From the NCBI GenBank assembly GCA_002943765.1, contig PQWQ01000021.1, forward strand, positions 868,001 to 932,000: a stretch of DNA of 64,000 nt, written 5' to 3'. How positions within the stretch are numbered: the first letter of the stretch is position 1; the number at the start of each line of letters is the position of its first letter. Shown piece by piece: positions 40,001-52,000 of this stretch. Both the position numbers and the translations under genes were made by a program. Source of the stretch: Psoroptes ovis. Its lineage: Eukaryota > Arthropoda > Arachnida > Sarcoptiformes > Psoroptidae. The notes beneath the pieces were generated by a model. It did no database searches. It worked only from the letters and a program-made list of their open reading frames with translations, and was not told the origin of the DNA.

Positions 40001-43000
40001 TGGCTTCCCTTACGATCGGCAGGCGCCTTGCAGGCGCCATTCCTCAATGGCTCTGAACCATTGGTTCTTCAGCGAACGATAAAGCGATGCCGCTTACGGT
40101 CGCCGATCGCAAAGGGGGGAACCAAAGCAAATTAATTTCGATGAAAATTATGAATCAAATTGAATCTAATTAATTAATTCAATTCCTTAGACTTTGATGA
40201 TGAAGATAATTAAGGGTTTTTTTCTGTTCATTTTTTGAAACAATGAAACTATTTTTACTCTGTTTGTGTGGGTTTGTAGCATTTGATAACTCTAATTATC
40301 ATTTTTGATCTAATTAATTCGAATTAATTAATTTGCATACCCCGAAATCACGTGACTTTCATTAATGATGACTTTATTCGATGTGAATTTCATCGACGAT
40401 TTCATCGATTCTTTGTCGGGGAAATTTCCCGGGAAGTTTTCTCTCAAAGAAACTTTCCGGAAATATTCATTTGACTAATGAATGTTTTTCAGGGAAATTT
40501 CTCGATTCTTCCTTCGGAAAAATTTCTTCCATTTTCCGCTATTTATGCTTCGTTGATTCTGTAAGAATGATGATTCGAGATTGGTTTTATCAATGATGAT
40601 GATTATCATGATGATTATGATGTTTATGAATGGTCCATTGAATTCAGTATTCATTTCATTCATTGAACATGTGTTTCACATACATTTGGGCTCTGTGAAT
40701 GCATCCAACCTCACACGACCACCCTCTTACCCCCTCCGTGTCCGATGTAATCTTCGCTAATCTCTCCGAACGATGACCAAACAAATTTACATGATCGATG
40801 ACCATCGAATGGTGGGTGCGATCTGTTTCGCTCCCCCTGGTGTCAGGGCTACGAAATGTCAATTCTAATCTCCAAGAATGTCTTATGCAACATACCCATA
40901 ACTCCCGGGGGGCCATTATGCTTATGGATTATTCATAAATTCAGTGAATTCGAAGAAAAAAGTCATCATGTCATTTGTGAATGTTTATCTGAGCCCGATG
41001 AAAGTTTTCCAAAATGAAAATTAATGGATTTATCCGCCGTTGTATGTTGTCTTCTTGTGTCTGCTTGGGTTGTCTTCTGAGACACTGATATGCCGAACAT
41101 GAATATATCAAAGATGCCGAGTCAGATTACATCACATGGATACATCTCCCTCTTACCTACCCTCCATTGACTTTACTCCTCCTCTCACTCCTCCATCCTT
41201 ACACACGAACAACTGCGCCACCAAGCAGCGACGAGTGAAGCTTTTTCGTCAAAGAAAAAATTGGAAAATTTCCGAAAATTTTTCCAAAATTTCAAAATTT
41301 TAGTCTCAGGCTGAGAGGGTTGAGAAAATTTTCGGGGAAATTTTCTGGGAAATTTCTGGAATTTTTTTCTGAAAAATTTTCTGGGAAATTTTCGGGAAAT
41401 TTCCCTGGAAATTTCTGAAATTTTTTTTCCCTGGAAAATTTCTCTCAACCCTTTTCGAAAATTACAAAGTTTTTCTGAATGAATATCATCATATTCATTC
41501 ACCCACCAACCAACAATCACAGCCGTAAATCAGTTTATGAAGAACCCCGAAAAAAAATCAAAAATCGAATTAAATCAAATCAAATTAAATTGAATCGAAT
41601 CAAATTTGATGAAATCAAAGTGTCTGTGTATGTGTCTGTGTGTGTGTGAAGCTGAAGTATAGTAAATTAGATCAAATTAAATTAACCAGAAAAATGATGA
41701 GTGAAAAACGGAGAGAAACGAAGGAGGAGGAAAAAAAATTCCGAGAAATTTTCTCGGGGAAAAATTTTTTTCTTTCGGGGAAATTTCCCTAAATTCCTTC
41801 TGATTCCGTCCTCAAATTCTCTGATTCCTTCGATTTTCTGAAAAACCACAAAAATTCTTAATTAAATTTGTGCTTGCTTTCTTCCATCATTATTCAATGA
41901 TACGGATGAAGTTTTGGTGATTTTTTGAGAAATTTTTCGGAAATTTTTTCTTGGGAATTTTTCGAAAAATTTTTTGAGAATTTTCAAGAAAATTTCCTGG
42001 GAAACTTCCCCGAGAAAACTTCTCGGGAATTTTTCTCCGAAAAAATTTTTTCCTGGAAAATTTTCAAATTTTCAGGGTTTTCACCATTCATACAATGTTC
42101 ATAGCCTCTCTTTCATTTGTCGGTTGTTACCGGATAATTAGATCGTTGAACACATCGATACAGTACGATTCGGATAATGATGGTGGTGCACACACCGGGT
42201 ACCCAGATATCGACATTTGTGTTGATGTGAATCAATGTTCATGAACATGGTTCCCATATGGCGTACAGTTATCGACAACAACAGATTCATCGTCGATTTT
42301 AGGCTGTCCACAAAGTTCGGTCGCCAAAACCAATGGACTTTTCCATTGAATGATTTGACAGAACTTTTCGGACGACCCTTTACTATATCCGAAAATTCAT
42401 ATTTAATCACTGATGTTCTACTGATTTCCGTTTGCATAAATTCTGGCAACATTTGCATTTGTGTTTGTTCACTGAGAGATAAACTTTTTCTTCGAAACAA
42501 CATTTGTAACAATATTTATGAATGGTCCTCAATTTTTTTTGTTGTTGTTGCAACAAAAAAAAAAAAAAAAATCAATTTTCCGGAAACATTTCCCAAAATG
42601 TTGATAATTTCATTCCCGAAAACTTTCTCCGCCATATATCACCATTCTCCGATTCACAAACGTACACACGAATCGAAGAATATCCGGCATGTCGATAATC
42701 GATTTACGGCTTTTTCGGTTTGTTTATTCAAATTTTTGGGGGGCTTATTCGGAGCCGTTCATAAAGTACAGTCAATAAAATTTTATGACAGCCTCCTCCT
42801 CCTCTCCTCCTCCTCCTCCTTCTCTGCACTGAAATTGAGAAAAATTAATTAAAATTCTCTCTCTCTTTCGGCTTCATGGAAAAACAAATAACCAAATGGC
42901 CAAATTGATTAACTGTACAGTCACTTCATTTGTGAATGGGTCCCAAAATCGAAATTGTGAAATCAATAAATATTAGGTTGTCCGATAAGTTCTTGCCATT

Positions 43001-46000
43001 TTTTAAAACAATGTTCATTCACAAAAACGGCAAGAACTTATTGGACAACCTAATACTTTTGGCCATGAAGAAAAAGTGCCGAAAAAATTTCGGCACTTTC
43101 CATTTATTCCTCCTCCCCCCTTCCTCCCTCTCCCTCTCCTCCTCCCAAAATAATTGACAATCGATCGATTTCGTTCGTCTTTGTTTCTGCTAAATGTTTG
43201 TGTTGATTGGTTCGAAATGAATTCCAATACATTTGTGAATGGCCCCACGAAATAAACTGTTTATACTTTGATAATACTTGATTAGTGTAAACGATGATGA
43301 GGTCCAAGTGTTAATTTTTTCGCCCATCGATTTTCTTGCTTCCCCCTTCTGAAAATCTCCAAAAAAAATTGCCAAAGAAAAAACTCTACTTGGGTCGTCC
43401 GAAAAGTCATGTCTGCTATCAATGTGCATGACTAATGATTTAATCCTACCAAACTTTTCGGACAACCTTTGACAACGCGTTTTCATGCATTTTCTCAATG
43501 CTTGTGTTTGTGTCAATTCCATGTTCACTCACTCACTGTCTCTAAGTAATATTAGGTTGTCCCATAAGTTCTTGCCGTTTTTCAAATAAAAAAAAATTCA
43601 AAAACGACAAGAACTTATGGGACAACCTAATAAAAATTCAAAAAAAAAACAATTTGAAATTGAAACATCATCAAAACATTGAAAAGAAAAAAAAATTTTT
43701 TTTTCTTTTCATTCGAAAAACAAATAAACAGCGAGAAAGTGAGGAGGAGGAGGAGGAGGAAAAATTTTCCATCAAAAAATTTATTGCATGTTTCACTTTG
43801 ATGTTTTTGTTTTTATTTGTGCAAAAAACGAAAATTCATTTTCTCAAAATTTTCCATTTCTCGTGTGTTGCCATTGCAACCATTGCAGGCAACCAATTTG
43901 AGACATGAAAAAATAACGATTTTTTTGTGAAACAAACATCAATCCGAAAACATTCATGCATAGATACTGGGCAAAATTGTCGATCTCTTAGGTTGTCCCA
44001 TAAGTTCTTACCGTTTTTTCCTATTTTTTTTTTCATTCGAAAAACCGTCAAAACTTATGGGACAGCCTAATACGATGATTTTTTTCCACTAAAATGACTT
44101 TTTTTTTACCATCAATTGTCACTGCTGTGATGATGGTATCTATGAAATGTTTTATTGTTTTCCAAAAAAAAAATTTTCAATATTTGTTTATTTAGATTTA
44201 GGTTGTCCGAAAAGTTATGGCCGATTTTCATGCACAACTGTATCGGATTAAGCCGAATGAACTTTTCGGACAACCTAATATTTACATTCGTAATGATGAT
44301 TTTTGACGAGAAAAGATGTTGCTAAGTGTTTTTTCGGGAACATTTCCCCATTTACCATGCATCTGAAATGGTTACATGGTTTTTGCTGGGTTTTTCATGT
44401 TGGTGAATGAATTACCAGATGAGTGATTATGGTTGTTATGAATAACCCTACATTTATAAGGTTGTACCCGTCTTAATGTCTTAGATGATTTACCGAGAAA
44501 TGTTTCAGAAACATTTGAATCAATTTTCTCGGGAAAATTTCTGAAAAGTTTCCCAGAGTTGGCAGATAAGTAATGACGGCTTTTCGAATGAGTAATGACT
44601 CTAAGGCCTTATTGAGTCCAAGGCCTTTGCCTCACAAACCCGCAATTTTTAAGTTGCCAACCTTTTAAATGAATGAATGACTGATTTGAAATTGTCAAAT
44701 TACATCTTTTGCTTTCCCCCTCAGTTTCAGCGCCCCCTATATTCGTCGAATGCATCGAAATGTATCCAAAAGTCATTAGGATGCCTGTAGGGGGCGTTTC
44801 TCGCACTAATGAAAGCTTTCAATTGTTTTTATTCGAATGATGAGTGGGCGTGGTGGATCCTTGGAAAAAACAATGGAACCACTTGAATGTAAACAATGAT
44901 TAGGCGTAAAATGATGATGCATTTTCTGGTAATGCACCGTGTTATGAGATAATTGTGGAGCCGAAATTGAAATTTTCAGGCGTAAAATTTTGGTAATGTC
45001 ATTTGTGAATGATGATGATGATGATGGGTACCCATCATCATCCAATGATGACATTTCAAGTGGAAACATTTTTCGGGAAATTTTCCCGAAATTACTTTTC
45101 CGTAAAATTTCTTGAAATATGTCATTATCCTCAGTGGCTGCCATGACGCCTATGAAATGACTTTGATAGCTGTATTTAACCCTATAACCTTGCTGATCAA
45201 GCTTAATCCAATAATCCTTTCTCTGTGTGTAAACCTCTAACCTTTCAAACTTATGATAAATTTCTCGGGAAACTTTTTTGTATAAATCTAAAAGTTTTTC
45301 TGGGAAGATTTTCCGTCGGAAAAGTTTCCGATAAATAATTTGAAAATTATTCAAATTTTTCTCGGAAAGTTTTCCGAAATCATGAAAATCATATCAATCG
45401 ATTTTTGATACATTTGATAACCCTCTTACTGATCAATGTATCAATTTTGTATCGATAATTGCGTAATCGTAAATCGATACATTTTCCTTGGAAAAAATTC
45501 CATGGAAAAGTTTCTCGGAATTTTTTCCTGGAAAGTTTCGGTAAAATTTTTATGAATTTTTGAGAAATTTTCTCGGAAAAACACTAATCTTTCAATTTTT
45601 TTTTCTATTTTAACCCTTCCATACCCACAACAGGATTACAACACAAATACGAATGTGACATCGAAATCAATCTTTGCTTTTCGAATCCATGCAAAAATGA
45701 TGGCCAATGCGTACGGAAAGAAGGCGGCTACTACTGTCATTGTCCAGAAAATTTTGCCGGTAAAAATTGTGAAATCGACTTGCGGAAAGATTTGTGCCGT
45801 ACAAACCTTTGTCGAGGCCGGTCAAAGTGTACGTTGCCGCACCTGTCACATTTACAGCCATCGTCTAATGTGACCACCACGGCCGCTGATCATCAAGAAC
45901 CTATTAGCACACCGATATGTTCGGATTGCCGAGAGTCTTCGGAGTGGACGACACGATTTTGCGAACTGCGGTCCCGATCATTTACCCCGGGCAGTTATTT

Positions 46001-49000
46001 GACATTTTCATCGTTGAAACAAAGGTATCGACTGAATATTCGGCTGCAATTTGCCACCCGGCAACCCAATGGCCTCTTGTTGTACAATGGCCGATACAAT
46101 GAACTTCATGATTTCATCGCGCTGGAACTGATTGGTGGCCGCATTTATTTCGCCTTCTCCTTGGGCGGCTCATCAAAGGCCCAAGTATCGATCGGTAACC
46201 ATTTGAATGATGGTGAATGGCATACGGTAGAAATGAATTACGTTAATCATACGGCTACAATCAAACTGGACAACTGTGATGAGGCGCTACTATCGGCCAT
46301 CGATCATGGTTATGACCTTGGATCCAAGTTCCTTTGCGTAAATCGTACGACACTGATACTGGAATCACGATGCAGCGATCACATGCAAACATGTTACCGT
46401 TTCCTCGATTTAACTGGCCCCCTTCAAATTGGAGGGTTACCACCTCTTCCCACCGAGTTTCAGGTGGAAAACAGTGATTTCAATGGCTGTATCCAAGACC
46501 TTCATGTGGATCATAATTTTATCGATTTCAATGATTACATTGCTGACAATGGTACTGCGGTTGGTTGCCCATCAAAGAAATCATTTTGTACCCAATCATC
46601 ATGTAATAGTCCTGATGGTGGTGAATGCGTGGATTCATGGAATAATTACGTTTGCCATTGTCACAATGGTTACACTGGTCAAGATTGCTTGGAGCAAACT
46701 GACGTTGTCCGATATTTCCAAGGTCAAAATGGATTCTTGTCGTTTCAACCGAATCTCCAGCCGCTCGCTTACCCATGGATTGTTAGCTTCGATATTCGGA
46801 CTACGGCCGCTAATGCTATTGTGCTGTACATACAACTAGGCCAAAGTAGTATGATACGTATCGAATTGGTCAATGGCCACCTAGCGTACAACGTTGATGA
46901 TCATCCAATGATCTTGTTGGACGATGTCCAGCTCAACGATGGCAAATGGCATCATATTGAAGCCAAGTGGATCGCCATAGGCATCACCCTCAGTGTTGAT
47001 TATGGCCACTACACTAAACGACAACGGCTAGATGGCGCTGATATCCTAGGGCTGTACATAGCTAAAGTTATCGTCGGTGGTTATGATACCCCTGATGAAC
47101 TGAGTGAAGCTTACCTTTATCAATCGAAACAACCCTCACTGGTTGGTTGTATTCAAGCATTGGATGTTGGTAATTCCAAAGAATCATGGTTAAGGCCTAC
47201 GCTCGAAGATAATGTACTCATTGGGTGTCCATCATCATCTTCCGCGGGATCATCCACAAATGACGATCCGTTGAACAACAACAAATGCAACTCAAAACCA
47301 TGTCCACCGAATAGCGATTGCGTGGCCAAAGGTCTTGATGATTACGAATGTCACTGCCATCGAGGGTACATTGGTAAACACTGTACTTCGATATGCGAAC
47401 TGAATCCATGTTCTTATGGGTCAACATGCGTACTGACCAATTCATCGATTTATGGTTACCGTTGTCAATGTGACCGTCACCATTCGGGATTTTATTGTGA
47501 AGACCGCTTGCCCGAAACATGTCCATCCGATTGGTGGGGTTCACCTATTTGCGGTCCTTGTAATTGTGACCTCTCCAAAGGTTATGACGGGAATTGTAAT
47601 AAAACAACCGGCCAATGTTCATGTCAAATGAATCGATATCAACCCCCGGGGTCCGATATATGCTTCGAATGTGATTGTTATATGATCGGATCGTATACGA
47701 ATCGTTGTGATCGTCAAACTGGCCAGTGTAGCTGTCGACCTGGTGTCATAGGGCGGCGCTGCGATCAATGTCCATCACCGTTTGCCGAAGTTACGGCTCG
47801 TGGTTGCGAAGTGATTTATGACGCATGTCCCCGGTCGTTTGCCGAAGATATTTGGTGGGAGCGGACCGCTTACGGCCAAGAATCGCGACAACATTGTCCC
47901 CAAGGATCCCAAGGTATGGCCAAGCGGCTATGCCATCAAACGGATGGATGGCAAAAACCGGACCTATTCGCCTGTCTGTCGGACCCGTTTTTGGATCTAC
48001 AAGAACAATGGCAACTAATAGTGGACAGTGACCAGCGACAGCTGAATCAATCGAATCAATTATCACTGATCAATACTCAGCAATCGATCCGATTGATTAA
48101 TGATTTACGTGTAGCAATCAATATGACTGGTCATAATTCATTTTACGGGTCAGATATTCAACTTATATATCGTCTATTGAAACGTTTAATTCAAAATGAA
48201 CTGAATCAAAGTGGTCTTAACCTTACCCACAAGCAAGATCGACACTTTTTGCGTAATCTTTGTGAATCAACCAATGCCATCTTGGACCCGAGATACGCGC
48301 ACGAATGGGAACAAATCATCGAGCATGAATTCGAAGGTCCAGAACAATTCCTTAGATTATTCAACCAGTACCTGGAGGTACTCATCAATAACCAACGTGA
48401 TACCTTCACTGAACCCTTTGAAATCACAACCAAATGGCTCATATTCGGCTTGGACACCGTTGCGACCGGTGAACTATGGGACATATCTTCGCCGCCATCA
48501 TCGCCTAAGGTCTTGCCGACGACTCATCTCAAAGGTCATAACCCCAGTGGTCATAACCTTTGGTCCAACGAATCGATGACAGCGCCCTCTACGCACAGAA
48601 TGCGTCGGCATTATCATAAATCATATCGCACCAATACAACATCAGCTGCAAGATCAGTCTATTTAGACTTTAGTCTGCATTCTGACCATCCGGGTGGAAA
48701 TAGTCACAATGAAAATCAAAAGAGTTACCCGAAACATTACCCGTCGGTAATCATACCGAAATATAATAATTTCCCGCTGCGTAAGAGTCACATTGATGAC
48801 ATAACCAAAGCTGTGATACCGTTGCGACTGCTTAATGTACCCACGTTGGATGAATACCGGCAACAGCAACAACAGCTGCTGCAGCAGCAGCAGGCTACAA
48901 CCTCACTTCGCACTCTCCAGCAGCAGCAGCCGACGAATGCATTGATCGGTTTCATCATATTCACATCGATGGCCACATTTCTGCCGAGCAACACTGATTC

Positions 49001-52000
49001 AAGTGTTCGGCAGCGATTTTCGAATCCGCTGAAGGCCAATACCCCGATCGTTATACTGACCATCAAACCGGCCAGTGGCGCCACCACCGGTGACAATCAG
49101 AATCAATCAAAATTTTTGGCCAAGACCCCGCCACATCTGAAGATTCTGTACCGATTTCGGCTGATTCAACGGGATTATTACCGAATCAACCCACAATGTG
49201 TTTATTGGTCATTTCCAACGACGACAACTTCGGGAACTTCATCTTCCGCAACGACGCTAGGTGTCGCTAAGAAAAAACTTAATCAACGTGGCCGCTGGTC
49301 AGCGAAAGGTTGTGACCTGCGCGGTGTGTATCCGCCACCGAAACGTTTTAATCGTAATTATCGATATGATTATATTAATTGTTCTTGCGATCGAACGTTC
49401 GGCATGGCCGTACTGATGGATACGGCATCGAATAATGATGTAAGTTGACCCTTGGTTGAACCTCTTAGATCATTTATTAATCCTTTGACCTTCAACCTTT
49501 TACCTTTGACCATCAACCCTTTTCCACCCTCGGGGCAGTATTACTACGAAGAATCACAGCTGACACAAATAACTGTATCATCAATATTATCAATGATATC
49601 GATCATCACCCTGCTGATCATATGGTTAATATTATCAACATCAACGACATCATCGATACAATCGATATTTATATCAAATTCAATAATGGCTTCTTCGGCG
49701 ACCACCGTAAATTTCTCATCCACAAATACAATTACGATACACAAGAATATTGTTTTCTGTTTGTTTTTGACCGAATCCATTTATTTGCTCTCGATTCAGA
49801 ATCGTATTGACTTGATTCAAATGGAATCTTTTTGCAAACTGATAGCTATAACCCTTCATTACCTATTTCAATGTTTGTTCACATGGCTATTGATCGATTC
49901 GATTCACCTCTATCGAATGCTCACCGAAATTCGTGACATAAATCATGGACAAATGCGTTTCTATTATTTTATGGGTTATGGCCTTGCCGCTATCATTGTA
50001 GCTTTGTCCGTTGGTGTACGGGCCGATCAATATGGAAATCATTTGTTGTAAGTATTTTTACCCAGGGAAGTTTTCCCAAAAGTTTCCAGAAAATTTTTTT
50101 TCGGAAAATTTCCCAAAAGTTTCCAGAAAGTTTCCAAAAATTTTAATGAATACTTATCTCTCCTCTCTTCCAATGTCTTCCCATTTTTTTAAATATTTAA
50201 ATCACTTGAAATCGAATCAAAATTGCACAACCAACGCTGCCAACAGCTGTTTCATATCGATTTATGAAGGTGTCATATGGGGCCTAGTGATGCCATTATG
50301 TGTGATTATCATTGTAAGTATATCTTTAAGACACCAAATTCCTCCACAAATCCTCCTCCTCCTCCTCCGAAGATTATTTCGAATCCAATATCATTCGACC
50401 ATAAGTCACACCGAGACACACATTGCCAAATCTTGAATCGATTCGAATGAATTTGCACCCCAAAACCCCCCTACACTCGAAGCCTGGAGCCTTGGCTCCA
50501 AGTCTCGGATTCAGAATAATCTTCGAGGGTCCATATGGAGCCATATAAGCGCCATTCAAATATTCAATGATAATTACAAATCATTGAATTCAGTTCATTC
50601 ATTGTGAAATGAAATGAATTCATAATAATTCTTAATTACATTCGATGCCACATGGTGTGTGCCCATATATCAATAATTGAATGAATGATGATAATGATAA
50701 TGAATGGCTCCGTATTGTGTTGCATACATTGATATCATTATCATCGTATAAATTACTTTGAATGACATTACAGATAATGATGATATTCATTCATTTGAAT
50801 CAAATTAAATTAATTGAATTGAATCATCAGATTTCTTCGAATGAAATTTCATACGATTATCACATCTGATGATAATTAGATTGGCATCGTGTGATATCAA
50901 ATCTGGGCGCTGCGTATTAGATAGTCAATGGCAGCATTCATTCATTTGGTACTCTCTCATATTCAATGATAATTCAATGCCATTGAATTTCAATGGGGAC
51001 TGACAATGACAATGAGCAACATGATTGACGATAACCGATGGTCATCCATAGTGTTGATCATCCATTAGTATTAGACAAGTCCGAAAAGTTCATTAGGCTT
51101 AATCCAGTATTAGTTGGTCATGAAAATCGGTCAAAACTTTTCGGACAACCTATTAGATTATTGATAGTCATAATTTTCACAATTAATTTAATTGAATTTC
51201 ATTTAGACCTAATTGATCCATTTTATTCATTTTCAAATATCACAGATTAATCTATTCGTATTCATGTTATCGATACAAATATCGATAAAATTCAACAAAG
51301 GAACATCGAATATATGTGATTATTATGGTAATAATTTACGTACATCGTTATGGCTATCAATTGTAGCCGTACCCTTGCTGGTACTGTTATGGATATTGGC
51401 GCTACTATCGATCAATGATCAATTAGATGAATTGTATTTATATTATTCATTAACAACAATTGCTTGTTCCAGTTATTTATTCGTATCATATTGCCTTATG
51501 AATCGTCGTATACGACGTAACCTTTGGTTCAAATGTCGATTATTAACATCTTGGAGTAGTCACAATGACCAACGATCATCGAATAATGCGATCGACATTG
51601 GTGGCCACGGCATCGGCGGCTCGACCGATGAAAGCTTTTCGGCCACCCGTACCTCGGTCACCAGCCGTAATGGTTTACAGCAGCTTCAGCAGCAACAAGG
51701 GTACTACCATTCAGGATCAACATTCGATGTGTATGGTCTCAATCGCCCGCAGCAGCAGCAACCGAATATCCACCAGAACCCAATCGAATCATCACAAATG
51801 GCAGCCATCATTCCGGATTCATCTACCACGACCAGTAGATCAACTTTGACCAAAGATTCGACTGGTATCGTTGAACCTACGGATGATGGACACGGTTCAA
51901 TGGATGGCTCCAATATTGGGACCACCACCGATGATCGTAGTGATCATGGCTTCCGACATGGTCACCATCACAAGCGTCACAAACACCATAAACATCATCA

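Larger units (their letters stand above)
22557..45633 (+). other. Flamingo intron 4, about 23 kb, repeat-packed
   Basis: The intron runs from donor GTATGT at 22557 to acceptor CAACAG at 45633. The codon is split g|ga, which restores GFQG-LQHKYECD. No coding gene was recognised inside on either strand. It holds 20 of the TTAGGTTGTCC-type MITEs, most copies of the ATTTATGAATGGCCCC motif, most GGGAAATTTCCC tracts, several perfect hairpins, two full GC-rich cloverleaf islands and purine or pyrimidine microsatellites. A nested non-coding RNA cannot be excluded. Confidence 0.88.

Noticed and set aside
40011..40114. tRNA gene in the cloverleaf-like island
   Set aside because: Arm order, loop sizes and lack of GGTTCRA or a CCA-type acceptor do not fit a tRNA.
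41185..41520. Lys/Phe/Arg-rich open frame on - (and similar frames at 2172, 32579, 37887, 44806)
   Set aside because: These are translations of GGGAAATTTCCC tracts. There is no domain, no signal and no splice context.
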